Below, one piece after another: positions 7,886-15,257 of a stretch of 64,000 bases of DNA. This DNA is from Psychrobacter immobilis (GTDB taxonomy: Bacteria; Pseudomonadota; Gammaproteobacteria; Pseudomonadales; Moraxellaceae). Position 1 is the stretch's first letter; every line of letters starts with the position of its first letter. Below the pieces are notes generated by a model that was not told the DNA's origin, ran no database searches, and worked only from the letters and a program-made list of their open reading frames with translations. A program made the translations under genes and the position numbers. The DNA lies in NCBI RefSeq assembly GCF_904846185.1, contig NZ_CAJGZQ010000020.1, forward strand, positions 1 through 64,000. The letters run 5' to 3'.

Positions 7886-9121
7886 TTAACGCGCTAGATA
7901 ATTGGTCATCTCTTCTACCCCATGTAAGGTCATCGGATACATTTTATTGTCGAATAGTTTCTTAATTTCAACGATGGTTTGGGTATATTGCCAGTACGCT
8001 GGATCTTCAGGATTGAGCCAAGCGACTTTATCAAAATGCGCCAATACCCTTTTTAACCAAACAATACCCGCCTCATTGTTCATATATTCAACGCTGCCAC
8101 CAACTGTCATCAGCTCATATGGCGACATTGACGCATCGCCGACGAAGATAACGCGATATTCACGACCGTATTTATTGAGTAGCTCATACGTTGGCATCGG
8201 CGCACTATGGCGACGATTATTGTCCTTCCAAACATAGTCATACAAACAGTTATGAAAGTAAAAAAACTCTAAGGTTTTAAATTCATTTCTAGCCGCTGAA
8301 AATAGCTTTTCTAAGGCTTCAACATGGACATCCATACTGCCGCCCACATCGAACAGCATCAATACTTTGACGCGATTACGGCGCTCAGCTTGCATATGGA
8401 TATCGAGCACGCCTTTTTTTGCCGTGCGTTTAATAGTCTCATGAATGTCTAGCTCATCGGCGCTACCGGTACGAGCAAACTGGCGCAAGTTTCGTAGTGC
8501 CATTTGAATTTGACGGGTACCAAGCTGACTGTCATCATCAAGGTTGCGGTATTTACGCTTCTCCCAGACTTTAGCCGCGCTACGTTTACGCGATTCACCG
8601 CCAACGCGCACGCCTTCTGGATGGTCACCATAGGCACCAAATGGCGATGTACCGCCTGTACCAACCCACTTACTACCGCCTTGATGCCGCTCTTTTTGCT
8701 CTTTAAGACGCTCTTCAAGCGCTTTCATTAGCTCCTCTAACGAGCCGTATTTTTTGAGCAGTCGGCGCTGCTCTTCGGTTAAGTTTTTTGGATCTAATTT
8801 TAAGTCAAGCCACTCTTTAGGAATGTCCGTTAATTTAGCCAATAGCTCATCCATATCCAGGCTGTCGACGCCTTCAAAATAATCTGCCATTGCTCGGTCA
8901 AACTTATCAAAATGGCGCTCGTCTTTGACCATACAAAGCCGAATCAGTCGGTACATATCCTCACGACTGGCAAAGGTAGACAGCTCTGGATCTTCCTGCT
9001 TTGATGAGACAATTGGCTGCATCATCAGCCCTTGATCTAACGCGGCATTTAGGTCAAGCAGCTCACGCGTACTGACTGGCACACCATAAGTACGTAAGGT
9101 ATAGAACAATTTGATAAACAT
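7886..9121 (-). CDS. VWA domain-containing CoxE-like protein
   Basis: About 411 residues. The N-terminus, MFIKLFYTLRTYGVPVSTRE, is typical of CoxE-like proteins, and a charged region follows (residues 100-190). A von Willebrand factor A domain starts near VKVLMLFDVGGSM, a DxGGSM form of the MIDAS metal site. Proteins of this type act with MoxR AAA+ ATPases as maturation or metal-insertion chaperones, and a moxR gene lies directly upstream on the same strand. The ATG at 9121 matches the usual family start; an in-frame TTG at 9157 would add 12 residues. The client protein is unknown, as no carbon monoxide dehydrogenase or similar enzyme is nearby. Confidence 0.88.
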   Translation of the reverse strand: MFIKLFYTLRTYGVPVSTRELLDLNAALDQGLMMQPIVSSKQEDPELSTFASREDMYRLIRLCMVKDERHFDKFDRAMADYFEGVDSLDMDELLAKLTDIPKEWLDLKLDPKNLTEEQRRLLKKYGSLEELMKALEERLKEQKERHQGGSKWVGTGGTSPFGAYGDHPEGVRVGGESRKRSAAKVWEKRKYRNLDDDSQLGTRQIQMALRNLRQFARTGSADELDIHETIKRTAKKGVLDIHMQAERRNRVKVLMLFDVGGSMDVHVEALEKLFSAARNEFKTLEFFYFHNCLYDYVWKDNNRRHSAPMPTYELLNKYGREYRVIFVGDASMSPYELMTVGGSVEYMNNEAGIVWLKRVLAHFDKVAWLNPEDPAYWQYTQTIVEIKKLFDNKMYPMTLHGVEEMTNYLAR

Positions 9122-9174
9122 AAGAGTCGCATCGCTTATTGGCTGATATGGTGACAAGTGAAGCCGTTTTATTA

Positions 9175-9200
9175 GGGCGTGTCATCATTTTGAAAATAGT
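9175..9200. repeat. Solo end of the GGGCGTGTCC MITE-like element
   Basis: GGGCGTGTCATCATTTTGAA after a TA matches the left end of the element at 21363-21544 with few changes, but no second end follows. It is a decayed copy in the 50-100 bases between the CoxE-like and MoxR genes. Confidence 0.55.
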
Positions 9201-9207
9201 CTTTCGT

Positions 9208-10071
9208 TTAACGGCGCATTATATTAGCAAAGCGTTGCAACAAGCTCACATCGGCTTCATTTTTAAGCAGTGCGCCATATAACGGTGGAATGGATTTTTC
9301 ACCACGCAAATTTTCTTCCAGCTCTGCTTGTGCCATATCATCAGCCAGTAGGAGCGTTAACCAATCAACCAGCTCAGACGTTGATGGTGGCTTTTTAAGC
9401 CCTTGAACATTGCGCAGCTTATAAAAAATATCGAGCGCATCGTTGACCAGCTTTTCTTGAATATCAGGGAAATGCACGTCAATGATTTGACGCATGGTTT
9501 CTTCTTCTGGGAAGTCAATATAATGGAAAAAACAACGACGCAAAAAGGCATCTGGCAGCTCTTTTTCATTGTTCGAGGTGATGATAACCACTGGACGCTG
9601 TGCCGCGGTAATGGTCTCACCTGTCTCATAAACATAAAAAGACATTTTATCGAGCTCATGAAGCAAGTCATTCGGGAATTCGATATCAGCTTTATCAATT
9701 TCATCAATCAATAGCACACTGCGCTCTTTACTGGTAAATGCCTCCCATAGCTTACCGGGTTTGATATAATTGCCAATCTCATAAACCTTATCATCACCCA
9801 ATTGCGAATCACGCAAGCGCGATACTGCATCGTACTCATACAACCCTTGCTCGGCTTTCGTGGTTGACTTGATATGCCACGTAATCAGCGGCATACCCAA
9901 ACTTTCAGCGACCTCCTCCGCCAATAATGTCTTACCAGTGCCCGGCTCGCCTTTAATCAATAGTGGTTTTTGTAACGTCATCGCTGCGTTGACCGCCAAC
10001 TGCAAATCGTCAGTGGCAATATAGTTTTGCGTACCAGTAAAGCTTTTTTTCGTTTTATCAGTCGTGGTCAT
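9208..10071 (-). CDS. MoxR family AAA+ ATPase
   Basis: 287 residues with Walker A GEPGTGKT (residues 41-48), Walker B VLLIDEIDKAD, sensor 1 VVIITSNNEKELPDAFLRR and an arginine-finger-like RRCFFHYIDFP block. MoxR ATPases form hexamers that remodel partner proteins together with VWA proteins; the downstream CoxE-like gene is the obvious partner. The ATG at 10071 was preferred to a TTG two codons upstream. The gap to the CoxE-like gene is short (about 90 bases) and contains a repeat remnant rather than a clear terminator, so co-transcription is likely. Confidence 0.92.
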   Translation of the reverse strand: MTTTDKTKKSFTGTQNYIATDDLQLAVNAAMTLQKPLLIKGEPGTGKTLLAEEVAESLGMPLITWHIKSTTKAEQGLYEYDAVSRLRDSQLGDDKVYEIGNYIKPGKLWEAFTSKERSVLLIDEIDKADIEFPNDLLHELDKMSFYVYETGETITAAQRPVVIITSNNEKELPDAFLRRCFFHYIDFPEEETMRQIIDVHFPDIQEKLVNDALDIFYKLRNVQGLKKPPSTSELVDWLTLLLADDMAQAELEENLRGEKSIPPLYGALLKNEADVSLLQRFANIMRR

Positions 10072-10277
10072 AATCAAGTCTCAGTTATTGTTATAGATTA
10101 GGGCTGTCAAGAGCCAGAAAAGGCTTAAAGGCAATTGATGGCAAATAAATAATCATTTAGATTAGCACAGCATGATTGATTGCCAAAATACTCATGCGTT
10201 CGCAGTTGTTGAAAAACAATAGATGCCTTGAACGCTTTTTGACGGTTGATCGGCACAGTCATAAAACGTTTTTTCAT

Positions 10278-10306
10278 AAAAAAAGACACGCATGGTGTCT
10301 TTTTTT
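10278..10306. terminator. Strong bidirectional terminator
   Basis: AAAAAAAGACAC (10278-10289) and GTGTCTTTTTTT (10295-10306) form a 12-bp stem with a 5-base loop. It can end the minus-strand membrane-protein gene about 150 bases after its stop. Confidence 0.85.
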
Positions 10307-10410
10307 ATGGCGCTTTTCATTCACAGTATTTTTATTAATAGCGTCTTTTATGTAGCCACCATAAACCTAAAGCACAGAGCCAATCATCGCTAGCGAAATT
10401 TTAATATCAT

Positions 10411-10455
10411 TTTACTGACGTCGCTTTACTGATGGCACTTTATTGATGTTGCTTT
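10411..10455. repeat. Degenerate 14-15 base tandem repeat
   Basis: About three units of the pattern TTTACTGATGnnGC (TTTACTGACGTCGC, TTTACTGATGGCAC, TTTATTGATGTTGC) run up to the 3' end of the minus-strand gene ending at 10457. Its function is unknown. Confidence 0.5.
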
Positions 10456-10456
10456 A

Positions 10457-11098
10457 CTACTTATCGAGCTTTTCCATATTAGGCTTTTTAGCTAAACTGC
10501 TGTCTTTTTTTAAGCTAACGTCTGCTTTAGGATTAGCCGCTAAAGGCGTTTTATTAGACGGTTCAGCCACAGTGGCTTGGTCGGTTAAAGTCATGCCTTC
10601 TGTCAAATAATTGCCAGTCGTCAGCTGCATGGTCGCTTGTGTATCTTCTGCAGTACGACTGCGCGCTTTGTCTAGACTTGACTCAAAAGCACCGCGAATA
10701 AGCTGCCAGACAAAGCCCACAAATAAGCCGACCACTAACACCACGAGTATCGGCAGCATATTGGTAATCGCGCCAGCCGTGTCTTTCATCATAATCGCAT
10801 AAACCACGGCGATACTAGCGGGGGCAATCACACTTGGATCGCCAAGGGCAGTGCCTGGTGCCAATAACACAGCAAACAATATCATCCAACTCACACCGCC
10901 CAACGGCCGCGGCAGCATACGAGCGACCAGCAACCACAATACCAACACAATAACGACACCACCCAGATACGCGTACATCGGTAAGTCTGCGGGTGGCACG
11001 TCTTTTACCAGCTGTCCCCACCAAATAGCAATTTCGCCGAGAATATCACTAATGGCTTCCAGCGGTAAGCTGTTTATAATACCTTTTAACCAGTCCAT
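10457..11098 (-). CDS. Hypothetical membrane protein with three predicted membrane segments
   Basis: 213 residues. Three clear hydrophobic segments, at about residues 42-62, 69-105 and 112-135, follow a short amphipathic N-terminus. The last 75 residues are polar and rich in Lys, Thr and Ala, probably a cytoplasmic tail (SLDKARSRTAEDTQATMQ). No known domain was recognised. The ATG at 11098 is clear. It lies upstream of moxR/CoxE on the same strand, but a terminator and 380 bases separate them, so it is not obviously part of that unit. Confidence 0.7.
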   Translation of the reverse strand: MDWLKGIINSLPLEAISDILGEIAIWWGQLVKDVPPADLPMYAYLGGVVIVLVLWLLVARMLPRPLGGVSWMILFAVLLAPGTALGDPSVIAPASIAVVYAIMMKDTAGAITNMLPILVVLVVGLFVGFVWQLIRGAFESSLDKARSRTAEDTQATMQLTTGNYLTEGMTLTDQATVAEPSNKTPLAANPKADVSLKKDSSLAKKPNMEKLDK

Positions 11099-11405
11099 GC
11101 GTGTGTAGTTACCTGCGTTTATAAATTGTGCAGCGCGTTTACGCGCTTAACGATAGACAATGTGCTGTTTCAACGAACCATAATATCGAATACATTATCT
11201 TCAAAAGCCCTTAAGACATAAGCACTTGAAACACGACCTTTTGCCTCGCCACGTATTTTTTGTCTTGTCACTCATATAGCCTGCTAGTTTATCACGACTT
11301 TCTACCAAAATGCATGAGCGCAAATGTGTCGTAAACTTTTTCTTGCTGGCTGTCATGCAACATAGCCAAAAGAGGCTGATTGAAAACTCGCTTCAAAAAT
11401 ACCCA
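11099..11405. other. 307-base spacer, no gene seen
   Basis: Contains the short inverted sequence GCGCGTTTACGCGC near 11133 and otherwise low-complexity AT-rich DNA. It probably carries the promoter of the minus-strand membrane-protein gene. Confidence 0.4.
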
Positions 11406-11726
11406 TTAATCATAAATATTGTCTTGTGCTTCACGCGCACGTAATTCCGCTTGGCGGCGCATCACATCTTGCGGAGGCATTTGTACAAAATACCCTTGCG
11501 ACTGTAATTTTGCCAGTACCTCTGCTTTATCAACGCGCGCAAGTGTCGGTGTATTGGCTAAGTCCAAGTGCATCACAAATTTACTGCGCCCTAAACTGGC
11601 ACGGAAATCTTTTGGTAATACGCCAAGCCAATCTTTAATCTCGTCGGTATCGTCAGGATAATCAGGACGGGCAATATAGACATACATATCGTTATGTTTG
11701 GGGAATTTATAAATATCACAATGCAT
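11406..11726 (-). CDS. ycgL: YcgL domain-containing protein
   Basis: 106 residues matching the YcgL family. The N-terminus MHCDIYKFPKHNDMYVYI is followed by the LGVLPKDFRASLGRSKFVMHLDL core and the LQSQGYFVQMPP segment. The C-terminal tail is charged. The family is small, soluble and of unresolved function; in many Gammaproteobacteria it lies next to rnd, but here rnd is 8 kb away. The ATG at 11726 is the only sensible start. Confidence 0.88.
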   Translation of the reverse strand: MHCDIYKFPKHNDMYVYIARPDYPDDTDEIKDWLGVLPKDFRASLGRSKFVMHLDLANTPTLARVDKAEVLAKLQSQGYFVQMPPQDVMRRQAELRAREAQDNIYD

Positions 11727-11930
11727 AATAATGACCTATCAGAAACTATCGCCATAGATTAGCATATTTTGGGTGAATATCAGTAGTCGCTTTACGTTTT
11801 ACGATGGGCATTCATGCTAAATTGACCACTACCTACCAAACGTAAAACGCTTTACTTATCGATACGGTATTGATTATTCTCACAAAAAATAATTTTTGCC
11901 AAAATTATTCACTTTAATCGCGTAGATGAC

Positions 11931-11959
11931 TTGTAAAAGCGCGGTGAACCTTTCATAAT
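11931..11959 (+). promoter_or_regulatory. Sigma-70-type promoter for the gcv transcript
   Basis: TTGTAA (11931-11936) and CATAAT (11954-11959) are separated by exactly 17 bases. The expected start, about 11966, falls on the first base of the P1 stem of the glycine riboswitch, which supports the assignment. Confidence 0.7.
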
Positions 11960-11965
11960 AAAAGC

Positions 11966-12305
11966 GTTTTTCAGGAGAGAGTCTTGAGCACGATATCAGG
12001 TGCGTTCATATTAATGAGCTGGCGCTGATAGTTGCTACTTGACCACCGAAGGCGCATCCACCCTGCCAATCGCTCAGGTAAAAGGACTGAAAAACACATG
12101 TCACGACTGTTTCGCTGTCTACCATCAATTGCGTAGCACACCCAAACATAAGGCATAACAAATCTGGAGAGCGGTAAGGACGGACGACGCCTTACCCACC
12201 GAAGGGGAGAAAATGCGACATCATTTAATTTGGTTTTTTAAGGCTGATGCTTTTAAAAACGTGCAATGATGGTTCGTGTTGAAAATCTCAGGTTACAGGA
12301 CAGAT
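11966..12305 (+). ncRNA. Tandem glycine riboswitch controlling the gcv genes
   Basis: Two glycine aptamers in tandem. The first (11966-12095) is closed by a perfect 9-bp P1 stem, GTTTTTCAG with CTGAAAAAC, and contains GGAGAG, CCACCGAAGG and CTCAGGTAAAAGGAC. The second (12162-12305) is closed by ATCTG with CAGAT and contains GGAGAGC, a P3 hairpin GGTAAGG/CCTTACC, CACCGAAGGGGAGAAAAT and CTCAGGTTACAGGAC. These are the conserved core elements of the glycine riboswitch class. Bases 12306-12490 before gcvT would hold the expression platform. Glycine binding would be expected to switch gcvT on. Confidence 0.92.
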
Positions 12306-12501
12306 AGGGCTTTTGCTTAAACCGACGTTCAGCGTCTGTTTGGCGGATTGCGCTATTTTTCTGTGCTACCCTTGGTTGCAATGTTTGCACCTTGCAATAT
12401 TGCTTCTCGCTACTATGATAAGGCACATCAGCCCTCATACTTTGATACTTGTTTTTACGACTGGTTATCGAATGCAGCTGATGTCCACATAAGGATTTGT
12501 T

Positions 12502-13689
12502 ATGACCACTACTCAAGATAACACTGCTCAAAGCGCCAACACTTCAGCCCCTAAACGCACACCTCTTTATCAGTCTCACGTTGATAGTGACGGCAAGCTG
12601 GTGGATTTTTCTGGTTGGGAATTACCAATCCATTATGGTTCGCAAATCGAAGAGCACGAAGCGGTACGTACTGATGCTGGTATGTTTGATGTCTCGCATA
12701 TGGTCGTCGCGGATGTCACAGGTAGCGATACCAAAGCATGGCTACAAAAGCTACTGGCCAATGATGTCGATAAACTCAAAACCGTCGGTAAAGCGCTATA
12801 TTCTGGCATGCTCAACGAGCAAGGTGGCGTCATCGATGACTTAATCGTTTACTTGATGAACGAAAACGCTACTGAATATCGTATCGTCTCAAACGCTGCT
12901 ACTCGTGATAAAGACATGGCACAATTTGATAAAGTCGCCGAAGGTTTTGACATTAGCATCACTGAGCGTCCAGAGCTTGCGATGATTGCCGTGCAAGGAC
13001 CGAACGCTGTTGAAAAACTCGCGCAAACCAAACCTAGCTGGGCAGATACTTTAGCTGGTCTTAAGCCTTTCGTTGGTGCTGATTTAACAGACATCGAAGG
13101 CAAAGATTGGTTCGTCGCTCGGACTGGCTATACCGGTGAAGATGGCGTCGAAGTCATTATGCATGGTGATGATGCACCAGCGTTTTTTGAGCAATTAAAA
13201 GCCAATGGCATCAAACCTGCCGGTCTTGGCGCGCGTGATACCTTGCGTATGGAAGCTGGCATGAACCTTTATGGTCATGACATGGACGACAACGTTAGTC
13301 CTTACGAGTGCAACATGGGCTGGACACTCGCGCTTAAAGACGATCGTGATTTTGTCGGTCGTGACGCTTTGGTCAGCAAGCGTCAACAGTCAAAAGACGA
13401 TAGCTCTGCCATGAAACAAGTTGGCTTGTTGCTAACGACACGCGGCGTATTGCGTGAAGGCATGACAGTCACCATCAATCAAGGCACGGAAAATGAGCAA
13501 ACTGGCATTATCACCAGTGGTACCTTCTCCCCTAGCCTAAAAAATTCGATTGCGATTGCCCGTGTGCCTGCCAGCGTATCAGATGATGATAGCGTTCAGG
13601 TCGATCTGCGCGGCAAAGGCAAGTTCGTTGATGTGCGTGTTCTTAAGCTACCGTTTGTCCGTAATGGCAAACAGCAGTTTGACTCGTAG
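12502..13689 (+). CDS. gcvT: Glycine cleavage system T protein (aminomethyltransferase)
   Basis: 395 residues. GcvT moves the methylene group from the aminomethyl-lipoyl arm of protein H to tetrahydrofolate and releases ammonia. It shows [24 protein letters not shown], the FDVSHM motif, [11 protein letters not shown], the catalytic-aspartate region [12 protein letters not shown] and [22 protein letters not shown] lies 7 bases before the ATG. The first 20 residues are polar and not part of the fold. It is the first gene after the tandem glycine riboswitch and is followed by gcvH after 69 bases. Confidence 0.96.
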   Translation: MTTTQDNTAQSANTSAPKRTPLYQSHVDSDGKLVDFSGWELPIHYGSQIEEHEAVRTDAGMFDVSHMVVADVTGSDTKAWLQKLLANDVDKLKTVGKALYSGMLNEQGGVIDDLIVYLMNENATEYRIVSNAATRDKDMAQFDKVAEGFDISITERPELAMIAVQGPNAVEKLAQTKPSWADTLAGLKPFVGADLTDIEGKDWFVARTGYTGEDGVEVIMHGDDAPAFFEQLKANGIKPAGLGARDTLRMEAGMNLYGHDMDDNVSPYECNMGWTLALKDDRDFVGRDALVSKRQQSKDDSSAMKQVGLLLTTRGVLREGMTVTINQGTENEQTGIITSGTFSPSLKNSIAIARVPASVSDDDSVQVDLRGKGKFVDVRVLKLPFVRNGKQQFDS

Positions 13690-13758
13690 GCATTATAAAC
13701 CCTATTATTAACGTCCACTATTTTTGTTAACCATCCTCTATCACTTAGGAGAGAGACC

Positions 13759-14139
13759 ATGAGCAATATCCCAGCAGAACTAAAATACATCGCCAGCCAC
13801 GAGTGGTTACGCTTAGAAGACGACGGTACTATCACTGTTGGTATCACTGACCATGCTCAAGACCTATTGGGTGACGTGGTATTCGTTGAATTGCCAGACG
13901 TGGGCGACATCATCGCTGTTGATGACGAAATCTCTGTAGTTGAATCAGTAAAAGCGGCTTCTGACGTTTATGCACCTATCTCAGGTGAAGTCGTTGCCAT
14001 CAACGAAGCCCTAGAAGACGATCCAGAAATCATTAACTCTGACCCATACGGCGAAGGTTGGTTCTTTAGAATGAAGCCTGACAACATCGCTGACTATGAA
14101 GCACTGCTAACCGCTGATGAGTACGAAAACGAGCTGTAA
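13759..14139 (+). CDS. gcvH: Glycine cleavage system H protein (lipoyl carrier)
   Basis: 126 residues, the usual length. The lipoylated lysine is K65 in the motif [13 protein letters not shown], preceded by [13 protein letters not shown]. The C-terminal EGWFFRMKP segment is standard. It shuttles the aminomethyl group between the P, T and L proteins. An AGGAGAG ribosome binding site precedes the ATG. Weak hairpins follow it, so transcription towards the next gene may be reduced. Confidence 0.97.
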   Translation: MSNIPAELKYIASHEWLRLEDDGTITVGITDHAQDLLGDVVFVELPDVGDIIAVDDEISVVESVKAASDVYAPISGEVVAINEALEDDPEIINSDPYGEGWFFRMKPDNIADYEALLTADEYENEL

Positions 14140-14155
14140 TAGCATCTTCACTCTC

Positions 14156-14180
14156 TCGCTTTAAAAGCGATGTTTTATTT
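14156..14180 (+). terminator. Weak terminator or attenuator after gcvH
   Basis: TCGCTT (14156-14161) pairs with AAGCGA (14165-14170) around a 3-base loop and is followed by TGTTTTATTT. A second hairpin (ACAGATAT 14223-14230, ATATCTGT 14243-14250), with five T shortly after, lies in the same spacer. Together they may attenuate read-through from gcvTH into the nitroreductase and gcvP genes. Confidence 0.4.
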
Positions 14181-14386
14181 AAATGCCGCTACTTATAACC
14201 TTAAAAAACATAGCTTGTTATGACAGATATTGGCGTCAGCTGATATCTGTACACTTTTTCTTAGAATGCTTATCGCTCAATTTATTGCGTCCAATCGCTA
14301 TCTGATTTATTCATATCAATTACGTGTCAGGCGCTATTAAAGAGACGTACTCAATACTGCCTCAAGTTGATCACTTAATCTCCAGC

Positions 14387-15181
14387 ATGGATTCTCATAT
14401 GACCCCTGACACTGACAATCAAGCAAACGCTCAAGCAAGTTCTCAAGAAAAATTTGCCACGCCTGATAATACACCGCAGCTGCAAGCGTTTCGCGAAGTG
14501 GTTGAATCACGTCGTTCAGTGCGCCGCTTTACCGACACACCGATACCTGATGATGTGTTAGCAGACTGTTTGCGTTTGGCCATGCTTGCACCAAACTCTA
14601 GCAATCTACAGCCGTGGGAATTTTATGTGATTGATGATGCGGACAAGCGCAAACGCGCGGTGAAAAACTGCATGAATCAAAATGCAGCGAAAACCGCCGC
14701 TCGTTTAATCGCAGTCGTTGCTCGCACCGATGTGTGGCATGACCATGCCAAGCAAATATTGCGCGAATACCCTGATAAGCCAGTACCCAAAAAGGTCAAA
14801 GACTACTATACCAAAGTCGTTGCCATGGACTTCTTACGAGGACCTGCCAATGTGGTATCAGCGGCTAAATGGGGTGCGACTCAAGTGGTCAGACGGGTAA
14901 AAGGTCCGATTAAATCACCTTACTATACTTTTGAAGACACCAAAAACTGGGCAACCAACAATACTGCCCTTGCGGCTGAAAACCTAATGCTTGCCCTACG
15001 CGCGCATGGCTTTGATAGCTGTCCGATGGGCGGCTTTGATGAGCCTGCCATGAAGCGCTTATTAAATTTGAGTGATGATCAACATATCATTATGATGATT
15101 GGTGCTGGCGAACGCGCTGATAATGGCGTTTACAACAGCCAGTTCCGCTTTGACCAAAAGCAATTTGTTCATTACGTATAA
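14387..15181 (+). CDS. Nitroreductase family protein
   Basis: About 264 residues. The FMN-binding nitroreductase fold is seen from VVESRRSVRRFTD (phosphate-binding Arg/Ser) through LAPNSSNLQPWEFYVI, WATNNTALAAENLMLALRAHG and MGGFDEPAMKRLL to IGAGER. Such flavoproteins reduce nitro- or quinone-type compounds with NAD(P)H. The start is uncertain: ATG at 14387 or 14399, or a GTG at 14324; none has a clear ribosome binding site. It sits between gcvH and gcvP, an unusual place in the gcv operon, with 76 bases to gcvP. Confidence 0.85.
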   Translation: MDSHMTPDTDNQANAQASSQEKFATPDNTPQLQAFREVVESRRSVRRFTDTPIPDDVLADCLRLAMLAPNSSNLQPWEFYVIDDADKRKRAVKNCMNQNAAKTAARLIAVVARTDVWHDHAKQILREYPDKPVPKKVKDYYTKVVAMDFLRGPANVVSAAKWGATQVVRRVKGPIKSPYYTFEDTKNWATNNTALAAENLMLALRAHGFDSCPMGGFDEPAMKRLLNLSDDQHIIMMIGAGERADNGVYNSQFRFDQKQFVHYV

Positions 15182-15257
15182 AATCTTAAACCGTCATTAG
15201 TTATTATTACTATTTATTTTAGCCATCCCTTTATTACTCCCTTAACCAAGGATTGTC

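Larger units (their letters stand above)
10072..10456. other. 385-base spacer upstream of moxR
   Basis: Holds the terminator at 10278-10306 and the degenerate tandem repeat at 10411-10455. The moxR promoter should lie between about 10080 and 10270 but no box stands out. No gene is seen. Confidence 0.5.

Noticed and set aside
12253-12531. 92-codon minus-strand frame over the riboswitch
   Set aside because: It overlaps the second glycine aptamer and the gcvT start, and its composition follows the RNA structure rather than a protein.
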